NCBI GenBank assembly: GCA_017942025.1
Contig: JAGAVH010000043.1
Location: forward strand, 1-38,831
Length of the DNA: 38,831 nucleotides
Direction: 5' to 3'
Source: Ruminiclostridium sp.
Lineage (GTDB): Bacteria > Bacillota > Clostridia > Oscillospirales > Ruminococcaceae
Part shown: in pieces, positions 8,254 to 15,898 of the stretch
Layout: the number at the start of each line of letters is the position of its first letter
How positions within the stretch are numbered: the stretch's first letter is position 1
Notes under the pieces: model-generated
Databases searched by the model: none
Told to the model about the DNA's origin: nothing
Seen by the model: the letters and a program-made list of their open reading frames with translations, nothing else
Position numbers and translations under genes: made by a program

Positions 8254-8682
8254 TTATTTTAACGCAAAGGAAATTTCAGCGGAAACCGCCTTTTCTCCGT
8301 TTACTGTAGCAAGCGCCTTGCCAACACCTACGGGGCCCTTTATCTTGATTATCTCAACTTCAAGCTTTAAAAGATCTCCCGGAACTACCTGTCTGCGGAA
8401 TTTAGCTTCCTTGACGCCACCGAAAAAGCCTATCTTACCCTTGTTTTCAGGAAGGGAGAGCATTGCTACTGCGCCTGCCTGAGCAAGCATTTCAAGCATA
8501 AGTACACCGGGAACTACGGGGTAGTCGGGGAAATGTCCCTTGAACCAGAATTCGTCCTCGCTCATATACTTTGTAGCTACTACGCTGACGCCGGGTACCA
8601 TTTCTTCAATGGTATCGATGAGCATAAAGGGGTCTCTGTGGGGGATTATCTCCATTATCTGTTCTTTATTCATTAAAGGCAT
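8254..8682 (-). CDS. fabZ: 3-hydroxyacyl-ACP dehydratase FabZ
   Basis: Dehydrates 3-hydroxyacyl-ACP to trans-2-enoyl-ACP in each elongation cycle. The 142-residue hot-dog protein has HRDPFMLID (15-23) and the catalytic pair H50 (KGHFPDYPVVPGV) and E64 (LMLEMLAQAGA). It lies between accB and accC, as in Streptococcus- and Clostridium-type fab clusters. No FabM, FabN or FabA homologue is in view, so the source of unsaturated fatty acids cannot be told from this window. Confidence 0.96.
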   Translation of the reverse strand: MPLMNKEQIMEIIPHRDPFMLIDTIEEMVPGVSVVATKYMSEDEFWFKGHFPDYPVVPGVLMLEMLAQAGAVAMLSLPENKGKIGFFGGVKEAKFRRQVVPGDLLKLEVEIIKIKGPVGVGKALATVNGEKAVSAEISFALK

Positions 8683-8698
8683 AATCTTTATTCCTTTC

Positions 8699-9166
8699 TC
8701 AGGAGAGTAAAATGATGGGCTGACCGAATTCTACCGCTTCGCCGTCCTTTACAGCAATAGCTGTAACAACGCCTGACTTATCAGCAAGTACCTCGTTCAT
8801 AACCTTCATACTTTCAACGATGCATACTACGTCGCCTTCGTTAACGCTGTCGCCCACCTTTACAAAGGGAGCCTTATCAGGTGCAGGAGCAGCGTAGAAT
8901 GTGCCTACGATGGGACTTGTGATGCTCTTGCCTGCTGTGGGAGCAGCTTCAGCTGCCGCTTGTGTAGTAGTGGGAGCAGCCTGCATACCCATAGCCATAG
9001 GAGGCATAACGGGCATAGGAGGAAGGGGACGGGGCTCGGGGTACTTCTGTCCCAGCTCCAATTCAAATTTATCGTTCTTTACGCTTATATAACCGAGTCC
9101 GCTTTCCTTCATCACTCCGATGAGTTCCTTTACTGCGGATATAAGCTCGTTCTTTTCAAACTGCAT
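8699..9166 (-). CDS. accB: Biotin carboxyl carrier protein of acetyl-CoA carboxylase
   Basis: Carries biotin between AccC and AccA/AccD. The 155 residues comprise an N-terminal helical domain (about 1-40), a Pro/Ala/Met-rich flexible linker (about 42-80) and a biotinyl/lipoyl domain. The biotinylated lysine is K121 in VESMKVMNEV. The usual motif is EAMKM, so Ala-to-Ser and Met-to-Val changes flank the lysine. ESMK variants occur in other biotin proteins, so function is probably kept. It sits 27 bases after fabF and 16 before fabZ. Confidence 0.96.
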   Translation of the reverse strand: MQFEKNELISAVKELIGVMKESGLGYISVKNDKFELELGQKYPEPRPLPPMPVMPPMAMGMQAAPTTTQAAAEAAPTAGKSITSPIVGTFYAAPAPDKAPFVKVGDSVNEGDVVCIVESMKVMNEVLADKSGVVTAIAVKDGEAVEFGQPIILLS

Positions 9167-9193
9167 TTCATTGTTTCCTTTCAGTTGTGTAAA

Positions 9194-10429
9194 TCAGTCC
9201 TCAACGGGTGCAAAGGCTACGCAGGCATTGTGGCCGCCGAAGCCTAAGGAGTTGCTGAGCGCACCTGTTATCTTCATCTTTCTGGGTGCGTCGGGTACGT
9301 AGTCGAGATCGCATTCGGGGTCGGCTGTCTTGTAGCCGAGCGTCTGATGAACTGTCTGATTCTTTATCTGTAAAGCAGTAGCAACCGCCTCAACACCGCC
9401 TGCCGCACCTAAAAGGTGACCTGTCATGGACTTGGTGGAGTTTATTGCGATATTCTTTGCGTGGTCGCCGAAGCATATCTTGATTGCCGCTGTTTCTGTT
9501 TTATCGTTCATAGGTGTTGATGTGCCGTGAGCATTGATATAGTTGAAGGTATCAGCATTTCTGCCTGATTCTGCTACTGCAAATTCCATAGCCTTTGCAC
9601 CGCCTCTGCCCTCAGGGTCGGGGCTGGTTTCGTGGTAGGCGTCGCAGGTTGCACCGTAGCCGATTACTTCTGCATAGATTTTAGCGCCTCTTGCCTTTGC
9701 GTGCTCGTATTCTTCTAAAATTACAATACCGCATCCATCGCCTAAAACAAAGCCGTTTCTTTCTGCGTCAAAGGGAATACTTGCCTTGTCGGGGTCTGTA
9801 GACCTTGTTACAGCGTGCATATTGTTGAAGCCTGCGTATGCAAAGCCGATAGACGCCTTTTCTGTACCGCCTGCAATAGCGCAGTCCATATAGCCGTGCT
9901 TTATTGCGTGGAAGGCTTCACCAATGGCGTGTGTGCCGCTGGCGCAGGCTGATACTGCACAGAAGTTTGCACCCTTGAAGCCGGTTTTGATAGCAACGGT
10001 ACCTGCAGGCATATTGCCTATCATCTTGGGGATTGTGAATACGGAAACTCTCTTGTTGCCCTTGTTGTGATATGCAAGAAGCTCTTCCTGAGTTGTTTCA
10101 ATACCACCGATACCGCTACCGATAAGAACACCGCATCTGAAGGGATCGAGGTCGCTGAAATCTGTACCTGCGTCTTCGATTGCCTTCTTTGCCGCATATA
10201 CGGCATACTGGGTGATTATATCTGTACGGCGAAGCTCCTTCTTATCAAAGTATTCTTCTGCACTGAAGTCCTTTACAAGCGCCTTTACGTTCTTTTCTTC
10301 GGTCTGACCGGGAAACCACTCTTCAAGTGTGAAGCCGTGCTTACCTGCCATAAGGCTGTCCCAGAATTCTTCTACTGTGTTACCGATGGGGCTTACTACT
10401 CCAAGACCTGTTATAACTACTCTGCTCAT
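9194..10429 (-). CDS. fabF: 3-oxoacyl-ACP synthase II
   Basis: Condenses malonyl-ACP with acyl-ACP to elongate the chain. I chose the ATG at 10429 (411 residues, MSRVVITGLGVVSP) because GAGG lies 9 bases upstream; an in-frame GTG at 10444 lacks a ribosome site. Catalytic residues are C162 (VSACASGTH), H301 (NAHGTSTPMND) and H338 (KSMTGHLLGAAGG), a typical KAS II Cys-His-His set. It starts 20 bases after the fabG stop and is followed by accB. Confidence 0.96.
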   Translation of the reverse strand: MSRVVITGLGVVSPIGNTVEEFWDSLMAGKHGFTLEEWFPGQTEEKNVKALVKDFSAEEYFDKKELRRTDIITQYAVYAAKKAIEDAGTDFSDLDPFRCGVLIGSGIGGIETTQEELLAYHNKGNKRVSVFTIPKMIGNMPAGTVAIKTGFKGANFCAVSACASGTHAIGEAFHAIKHGYMDCAIAGGTEKASIGFAYAGFNNMHAVTRSTDPDKASIPFDAERNGFVLGDGCGIVILEEYEHAKARGAKIYAEVIGYGATCDAYHETSPDPEGRGGAKAMEFAVAESGRNADTFNYINAHGTSTPMNDKTETAAIKICFGDHAKNIAINSTKSMTGHLLGAAGGVEAVATALQIKNQTVHQTLGYKTADPECDLDYVPDAPRKMKITGALSNSLGFGGHNACVAFAPVED

Positions 10430-10449
10430 TTCTTTTGTCCTCACTTTTC

Positions 10450-11184
10450 TTACATTGAAAGTCCGCCGCTTATCTCGATTACCTGACCTGTTACGTAGCT
10501 TGCGTCAGGAGATGCGAGGAAGGATACAACGCCTGCAATCTCGTTTACTTCGCCGTATCTCTTCATAGCGATCATACTTAAAATGGAGTTTTTAACTTCG
10601 TCGGAAAGCTTATCCGTCATAGGTGTGCTGATGAATCCGGGTGCTACCGCATTGCAGGTGATACCACGGGAGCCAAGCTCCTTTGCGGTGGTCTTTGTCA
10701 TACCTATTATAGCCGCCTTACTTGCAGAATAGTTCATCTGTCCTGCGTTGCCGTAAAGACCTGCAACAGAGGAAAGGTTGATGATTCTGCCGCTTCTCTG
10801 CTTCATCATTACAGAGCCCGCAAATTTTGTCATATTGAATACGCTCTTCTGGTTTACCGCAATAACAAGGTCGAAGTTTTCCTCGCTCATTCTTGCAAGC
10901 AAGCCGTCACGGGTGATACCTGCATTGTTTACCAGTACGTCGATACTGCCGAAGCGTTCCTTTACAGCCTTGACCATATCAGAGCACTGCTGATGGTCGG
11001 ATACGTCTGCAATATACTTTTCACACTGTACGCCAAGCGCCTTGATATCCTCCATAATGCTGTTGTCTTCAAACATAGCCTCGGAAATATCGTTAAGTGC
11101 GATATCGTAGCCGTCCTTTGCAAGTCTTAAAGCGATTGCCGCTCCGATACCTCTTGCGGAGCCTGTAATAATTGCTGCTGCCAT
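10450..11184 (-). CDS. fabG: 3-oxoacyl-ACP reductase FabG
   Basis: NADPH-dependent reduction of 3-oxoacyl-ACP. A 244-residue classical short-chain dehydrogenase with the Rossmann glycine motif TGSARGIG (7-14), NNAG (86-89) and the Ser-Tyr-Lys catalytic residues S139, Y152 and K156 (YSASK). In the standard cluster fabD would lie immediately upstream; here a surface protease gene ends 32 bases upstream on the same strand. Confidence 0.95.
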   Translation of the reverse strand: MAAAIITGSARGIGAAIALRLAKDGYDIALNDISEAMFEDNSIMEDIKALGVQCEKYIADVSDHQQCSDMVKAVKERFGSIDVLVNNAGITRDGLLARMSEENFDLVIAVNQKSVFNMTKFAGSVMMKQRSGRIINLSSVAGLYGNAGQMNYSASKAAIIGMTKTTAKELGSRGITCNAVAPGFISTPMTDKLSDEVKNSILSMIAMKRYGEVNEIAGVVSFLASPDASYVTGQVIEISGGLSM

Positions 11185-11216
11185 AGTTGTTTTCCTTTCT
11201 TTTGACTATAACTGTT

Positions 11217-13103
11217 TTATTTTGCCTTCTTTTTGTGTATAAGTGCCGCTGAAGCTACGCCTAAGCTCAGTACAGCACAGATAAATCCGCTTGTCTTTAC
11301 ACCTGTCGGAGGGTTGGTTCCGTCAATATCCGGCTCTTCATCCTTGTCGGGCTCTTCATCCTTGTCGGGTTCTTCATCAGGTGTGGTTGTATCTCCGGGG
11401 GCAGGCTCTGTATCAGGCTCGTCGTCCTCGGGTATATCGGTGGATTCGCCGGGTGTGGGTTCCTGCTCAGGCTTACGTACATATGCCTTTATAGAATGGT
11501 TGTCACAATCTCTGTAATCAACCAGTGCGCCAAGAATATGGACAAGTATTCCGTCGCCCTCGTCCTCTGTTGCCCAGTCGTGCCATGCATCATCGTACAT
11601 AACAAAGCTTTCGCCTTCATTTACTACAGCCTTACCGTATAAGGGCATTTCTATTCCGTTTGCCACCGCAAACTCATAATACGCCTGGTTTTCTATCAGC
11701 TTTACCGGAAGAACTGCGGTGTAAACGTCGGTATGCTGATGGATAACGATAGAAACAAGCTTGCCTTCGGGAATGAAATATTCTTCACCGAGAGATACAC
11801 GATGGAAGCCGGGATAATCAAAGGTGTAGGAGCGCTCGCAGATAAGCTCTCCATCCTCGGGATTCTCATATCCATTGTCAAGAAGATAAATGCTTACGTC
11901 AGTTACTGTATTAAGATTATTTGTTTCAAAGGATACCTCAAAAAGATTTACATCCTCTTTAGGGTTGAATACATTTGCATATCTGATAGCAGAGCCGTCG
12001 TTAAAGCCCATTGAGCTTTTAGCGCTGAATGAAGGCAGATAATCGTATGCAAGTATGCCTGTAGCGGTATCGGTTGATTCTACATCGAAATCAAAGGTTT
12101 CGAGATTGGTAATAGTTCTGTCATAATATGAAAGGTAGAAATAACCGGAACCCTCATAACCCCAGTCACGGTAGTTGGGATTGTCCTTGTCATAATCGGT
12201 GCAGCCCCAGCTGTTCTTTACTATCCATGCACCGTCACCCTCGGGCTGAGGTACGCTTACGGGATTTCCTTCATCGTCAGTGATTTCGGAAAGGAAGTTT
12301 TCCTTGGGATAGTTGTCATCCCAGCCTATGATGGTAACACCGTGGTTTACGCCTACCTTTTCATATGTAAAATGCGCCCAGGTATCTGTATTTATATACC
12401 GTGCATTTTTTTCCGTCTGACCGGGCAGGTAAGAATCCGCACAGAAGGATATGGATATGCCATGTCCTGCCATAAGCTCTGCCTTCAGGTCTTCAAGTGC
12501 CTGTGCGTCAAACACATAATTTCCGTCCTGATCGTAGGTAGCCGTACTCGGAAGAACGTTACTGTTCTGGAGTACGTAGTTGTAGTAGGAGCGAAGCTCC
12601 TCGTCTACTGACCAGTCAGCGTTCGGAGATCTGGAAGGATTTCCGTTTTCATCTATGCCGTTATAGGGTACTGTCTGTTCATAAAGAGGTCCTATATTCG
12701 TGCCGTAGAGGGAGGTTGCAAGATACTGCGTAGCACCTGTCATCTGTTGACCGCTCATATTGTATATACCCTCGCCTGCCTGTGAATGACCGCTGTCCTC
12801 GGGGATGGGATTCAGCGAAAACCATGCCAGATGACGTTCTGAAAGGTCAAGGGGATATTCCTCATAGGTATATCCGAGCTCTGAAAGAATACTTGTTTCT
12901 ACTGATGCAATAGCCGAAAAGCTCCAGCAGGTGCCCCAGGGGTCCTGATTCTTTACGGGAGTTACGTAGCCGTAATCTCTCAGGTCGTATTTTTCGGGAA
13001 GAGTCTGAGCTTCTTCCGCATATGCGTTTGTTGTTACTGTAAGTGCCGCTAAGAATGTTGCCAGAGAACCACTGATGATTCTTTTTAAAGATGTCTTTTT
13101 CAT
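11217..13103 (-). CDS. Secreted papain-family (C1) cysteine protease with a cell-wall anchor
   Basis: A 628-residue surface protease. It has a signal peptide (about 1-29, cleavage near NAYA-EE) and a C1 catalytic domain beginning LPEKYDLRDYGYVTPVKNQ. The oxyanion Q53, catalytic C59 (GTCWSFS), H254 (GVNHGVTIIGWDD) and N297 (IVKNSWG) are all present. A beta-rich accessory region (about 340-530) follows. The tail is a Pro/Asp/Glu-rich stalk with DEEPDK repeats, then NPPTG, a hydrophobic stretch and KKK, a sortase-type anchor of the NPxTG class. AAAGGAATT precedes the ATG. Family members degrade extracellular protein. Its place inside a fatty acid operon has no obvious metabolic reason. Confidence 0.9.
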   Translation of the reverse strand: MKKTSLKRIISGSLATFLAALTVTTNAYAEEAQTLPEKYDLRDYGYVTPVKNQDPWGTCWSFSAIASVETSILSELGYTYEEYPLDLSERHLAWFSLNPIPEDSGHSQAGEGIYNMSGQQMTGATQYLATSLYGTNIGPLYEQTVPYNGIDENGNPSRSPNADWSVDEELRSYYNYVLQNSNVLPSTATYDQDGNYVFDAQALEDLKAELMAGHGISISFCADSYLPGQTEKNARYINTDTWAHFTYEKVGVNHGVTIIGWDDNYPKENFLSEITDDEGNPVSVPQPEGDGAWIVKNSWGCTDYDKDNPNYRDWGYEGSGYFYLSYYDRTITNLETFDFDVESTDTATGILAYDYLPSFSAKSSMGFNDGSAIRYANVFNPKEDVNLFEVSFETNNLNTVTDVSIYLLDNGYENPEDGELICERSYTFDYPGFHRVSLGEEYFIPEGKLVSIVIHQHTDVYTAVLPVKLIENQAYYEFAVANGIEMPLYGKAVVNEGESFVMYDDAWHDWATEDEGDGILVHILGALVDYRDCDNHSIKAYVRKPEQEPTPGESTDIPEDDEPDTEPAPGDTTTPDEEPDKDEEPDKDEEPDIDGTNPPTGVKTSGFICAVLSLGVASAALIHKKKAK

Positions 13104-13136
13104 AGTGTAAATTCCTTTCTGGTAGTAATTGTGTGC

Positions 13137-13164
13137 CTTTGAATAAATAATTTATGCATCAAAG
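13137..13164. repeat. Palindrome at the 3' end of the transposase-like gene
   Basis: CTTTGA-ATAAAT-A-ATTTAT-GCA-TCAAAG is a near-perfect inverted repeat. It overlaps the stop codon of the transposase-like gene and runs into the gap before the protease gene. IS200-like and REP-associated transposases act on such hairpins, so it could be a remnant element end. It could also be a weak transcript-processing hairpin. Confidence 0.5.
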
Positions 13165-13578
13165 CTGTGCCAGAATATCAGAAAGCTCTTTTCCTCTCTT
13201 TATGCGATGACAAAAATAACTTTCCTGCCACAACCTTGTTTGTGCCTTTTCTTCGGTACGCCTTTTAAATATATTCATAAAGGACTGCACGGTCTTGTTA
13301 CCTGCATTTCTGTCCTTTACTGTTTCCTTATGCTTTGCATATAACATAAGCTCTGTGTAGCGGGGCTTTAAGAGGTAATAAATCAGGGTTATCCTGCCCC
13401 TCTTCTGTACCACGTCCTGCAGTGTTTCCTTTACAGCCATGCCATATACGGTTGCCTTTTCATCCTCGCAAAGGGGAGTTTCAAAGCTGTGTACGGGGAT
13501 TCTGATAAGATAGTAGCCGTCGCTGTTATAGTCCGCTGATGTAACTATCACAGCCTTCCATTTTTTCTGCTTTTTCAT
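13159..13578 (-). CDS. Degenerate IS200/REP-associated (Y1) transposase-like protein lacking the HUH motif
   Basis: A 139-residue basic protein with a strong AAGGAGGG ribosome site. Its layout follows the ~170-residue Y1 transposase-like proteins of gut Clostridia. DYNSDGYYLIRIPV (17-29) corresponds to the usual DYSTPGVYFVTICT. FKRRTEEKAQTRLWQESYFCHRIKR matches the FKR..N......WQ.SYHDHVIR block with the expected tyrosine (Y121). Where the metal-binding MPNHIHLL should lie, the sequence is LKPRYTELML (70-79), so both HUH histidines are gone. It is therefore unlikely to be an active nuclease. The frame is intact, so it may be recently inactivated or reused as a nucleic-acid-binding protein. The assignment is from remembered family patterns. 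Confidence 0.55.
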   Translation of the reverse strand: MKKQKKWKAVIVTSADYNSDGYYLIRIPVHSFETPLCEDEKATVYGMAVKETLQDVVQKRGRITLIYYLLKPRYTELMLYAKHKETVKDRNAGNKTVQSFMNIFKRRTEEKAQTRLWQESYFCHRIKRGKELSDILAQL

Positions 13579-13594
13579 ATCAGTACCCTCCTTA

Positions 13595-13666
13595 CTAAAC
13601 CGCTCTTTGCTTTATAAGCTCTAAAAGTGTGTCGTAGTCATTCATATCGGGATAGGCAAAGGCCAT
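13595..13666 (-). pseudogene. 23-codon reading frame, possible nitroreductase N-terminal remnant
   Basis: An ATG at 13666, 11 bases after the fabK stop, opens a 23-residue frame (MAFAYPDMNDYDTLLELIKQRAV) ending at 13595. The DYDTLLELIKQR stretch resembles the start of nitroreductase-family proteins (typically ETLLELIKKRRSxR) and stops where the conserved RRS would come. It lies directly before the transposase-like gene. It may be a truncated gene or chance. Confidence 0.3.
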
Positions 13667-13677
13667 TCTTTACCATC

Positions 13678-14604
13678 TTATCTGCCCAGGAGCTTTTCAG
13701 CTTCGGCAAACATTTCTTCAATCATTTCGCCTGCGGGCTGAATCTTCTTTACCATACCTGCAATAGCGCCGCAGAGGAAGGAGCCTTCTTCAAGGTTGCC
13801 GTCCTGAACTGCCTTACGGAGTGAGCCTAAGGTAATCTGCTCGAACTCGTCGGGAGTGATAGAGCCGTTTGCTTCGCCGCTGGCAAGTCTCTTTGAGAAC
13901 TTTGTCTTTACATTTCTGCAGGGGTGACCTGTGTATCTGCCTGTTACGATGCTGTCTGTGTCCTTTGCATCAACTACAAGTTGTTTATATGTGGGGTGAA
14001 TCTGACATTCTTCTGCGGCTAAGAAGCGTGTACCTATCTGTACGCCCTCAGCACCGAGCATAAAGCTTGCGGCAATACCTCTGCCGTCTGCGATACCGCC
14101 TGCGGCAATTACGGGGATGCTTACTGCGTCTACTACCTGGGGAACAAGACACATAGTGGTATTTTCACCGATGTGACCGCCTGACTCGGTACCTTCTGCA
14201 ATAACTGCCGCCGCACCGCTTCTTTCCATTCTCTTTGCAAGGGCAACGCTTGGTACTACGGGGATAACCTTAACGCCTGCATTGTTCCAGCCTTCCATAA
14301 ACTTACCAGGATTGCCTGCGCCTGTTGTGATAACGGGTACCTTTTCGTCGATAACAAGCTGGGCTAAATCCTCGGCGTTGGGTGACATAAGCATAATGTT
14401 TACGCCGAAGGGCTTATCTGTAAGCTCCTTGCAACGTCTTATCTGATCTCTTAAATAATCAATGGGAGCAGAGCCGCCTGCGATAAGTCCCACGCCGCCT
14501 GCGTTGGAAACTGCCGCCGCTAATGTGCTTTCTGCAATCCACGCCATACCGCCCTGAAAAACGGGGTACTTTATTCCTAAAAGCTCGGTTATTCTTGTTG
14601 TCAT
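13678..14604 (-). CDS. fabK: Enoyl-ACP reductase II (FMN-dependent)
   Basis: The last reduction step of each elongation cycle. A 308-residue TIM-barrel flavoprotein of the nitronate monooxygenase/FabK family, unrelated to FabI. Motifs are YPVFQGGMAW (14-23), GGVGLIAGG, PFGVNIMLMSP, EGTESGGHIG and the phosphate-binding IAAGGIADGRGI...GAEGVQIGTRF. Position between fabH and the other fab genes supports FabK over a stand-alone nitronate monooxygenase. It starts 20 bases after fabH. Confidence 0.95.
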   Translation of the reverse strand: MTTRITELLGIKYPVFQGGMAWIAESTLAAAVSNAGGVGLIAGGSAPIDYLRDQIRRCKELTDKPFGVNIMLMSPNAEDLAQLVIDEKVPVITTGAGNPGKFMEGWNNAGVKVIPVVPSVALAKRMERSGAAAVIAEGTESGGHIGENTTMCLVPQVVDAVSIPVIAAGGIADGRGIAASFMLGAEGVQIGTRFLAAEECQIHPTYKQLVVDAKDTDSIVTGRYTGHPCRNVKTKFSKRLASGEANGSITPDEFEQITLGSLRKAVQDGNLEEGSFLCGAIAGMVKKIQPAGEMIEEMFAEAEKLLGR

Positions 14605-14624
14605 ATCGTTAAATTCCTTTCAGA

Positions 14625-15623
14625 TTAGTATTCAAATATACATGCACCATAGGTAAGACCTGCGCCGAAGCCTACAAGACATACCTTCATACCTCTTTCA
14701 AGTCTGCCCTGTGCCATAAGCTCGGCTAATGCCACGGGGATGCAGGCGCTTGATGTGTTGCCGTGATCCTGAAGGTTTATAAGTACCTTGCTGTCGTCAA
14801 CCTTCATCTTTTTGAGAGCTGACTGGATTATACGGATATTTGCCTGATGGGGTACTACGATATCAATATCGTCAATAGTACAGCCTGCCTTTGTCAGCAC
14901 CTTATCAACGGCAGAAGCCATAGCGTCAACGGCAAATTTATATACCGCCTTGCCATCCATCTGTAAATAGCACTCCTTTTCGGGAGTATTGCAAAGCTCC
15001 TTAAAAATCTCGTTGCCGTCAAATTTCGGGAAATTAGGCTTGTAGTTTGCCTTGCAGTATAAAGCCCCGAACATATCGCCCTCGGCACCGAGAATAGAAT
15101 AGTAAGGCTTGTTTTCGCCGTATTCTACAACTACTGCGCCTGCGCCGTCACCGAAAAGGATACAGCTTCCTCTGTCGTTGAAATCGATCTGGGGAGAAAG
15201 TCTTTCGCTGGAGACTATAAGAATAGTCTTATAATCTCCCGTTGCAAGGTAGTTTCTTGCCACGTCAAGAGAATTTATAAAGCCTGTGCAGGCAGAATTT
15301 ATATCAATGCAGGGACAGTTTTCTGCGCCTATCTGCTTTTGTACAAGGCACGCCATATTAGGATAGTAGAAATCAGGCGAGCAGGTGGAAACTATTATAA
15401 AGTCAATATCCTGTGCTGTCTTGCCTGCGTTTTTGAGAGCCGCCTTTGCCGCCTCAGCCGCCATTTCGTAGTTTGCCTTGTCAGGACTCATATAGCGGTT
15501 TCTTATACCCGTTCTTGAGCTTATCCACTCGTCAGAGGTATCAATAAACTCCGTAAGCATATCGTTTGAAACTGCGAAGGAGGGAGTATAGCTACCTGCT
15601 CCGAGGATGGTAATTCCGTTCAT
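14625..15623 (-). CDS. fabH: 3-oxoacyl-ACP synthase III
   Basis: Starts fatty acid synthesis by condensing an acyl-CoA primer with malonyl-ACP. The 332 residues show the KAS III triad: C112 (NSACTGF), H259 (VPHQANIRI) and N289 (DHGNTSSACIP). AAAGGAAA precedes the ATG. It is the first gene of the minus-strand operon, about 145 bases downstream of the promoter at 15769-15798, and divergent from fabD. Confidence 0.97.
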   Translation of the reverse strand: MNGITILGAGSYTPSFAVSNDMLTEFIDTSDEWISSRTGIRNRYMSPDKANYEMAAEAAKAALKNAGKTAQDIDFIIVSTCSPDFYYPNMACLVQKQIGAENCPCIDINSACTGFINSLDVARNYLATGDYKTILIVSSERLSPQIDFNDRGSCILFGDGAGAVVVEYGENKPYYSILGAEGDMFGALYCKANYKPNFPKFDGNEIFKELCNTPEKECYLQMDGKAVYKFAVDAMASAVDKVLTKAGCTIDDIDIVVPHQANIRIIQSALKKMKVDDSKVLINLQDHGNTSSACIPVALAELMAQGRLERGMKVCLVGFGAGLTYGACIFEY

Positions 15624-15768
15624 ATTTTTTCCTTTCCGTACCGCTATGGCGGTTTTTCTTCTTTATTTATATTTAATATTGATTTTAATCCGAATTTGTT
15701 GTATAATAAATCCGTCACAGACAGATTTTCGTTATAATAAGCATAGCATAAAAAATACTACACTATTT

Positions 15769-15798
15769 ATTTTACCCCAATTTAAACGGGCTTGTCAA
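15769..15798 (-). promoter_or_regulatory. Promoter of the fabH-accA operon
   Basis: On the minus strand TTGACA (15798-15793), 18 bp, TAAAAT (15774-15769). GGGGTAAAA overlaps the -10 and is echoed at the divergent fabD promoter. Confidence 0.65.
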
Positions 15799-15809
15799 TA
15801 AAAAACAAG
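15790..15809. promoter_or_regulatory. Inverted repeat between the fabH and fabD promoters
   Basis: GCTTGT (15790-15795) and ACAAGC (15804-15809) form an inverted repeat overlapping the -35 of the fabH promoter. It is a candidate operator for joint control of both operons. It does not match the FapR consensus I remember. Confidence 0.35.
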
Positions 15810-15816
15810 CGAGAAA

Positions 15817-15846
15817 TTGAAAAATCAACAAAAAATAGGGTAAAAA
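15817..15846 (+). promoter_or_regulatory. Promoter of the fabD operon
   Basis: TTGAAA (15817-15822) and TAAAAA (15841-15846) with 18-bp spacing. GGGTAAAA (15838-15845) repeats the sequence at the fabH -10, so the two divergent promoters look alike. Confidence 0.5.
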
Positions 15847-15898
15847 AGCGAAATTTCTGAAAAATTTAAATTTTTTTACTAAAAAAGGAGCGTAAAAA

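Noticed and set aside
8699-9166. Non-functional biotin carrier because of ESMKV in place of EAMKM
   Set aside because: The lysine and surrounding fold are intact, ESMK variants occur in other biotin proteins, and the gene sits in an intact operon.
15624-15898. FapR or FabT operator in the fab intergenic region
   Set aside because: I found no match to the FapR or FabT consensus sites I remember; only a short GCTTGT/ACAAGC repeat is present.
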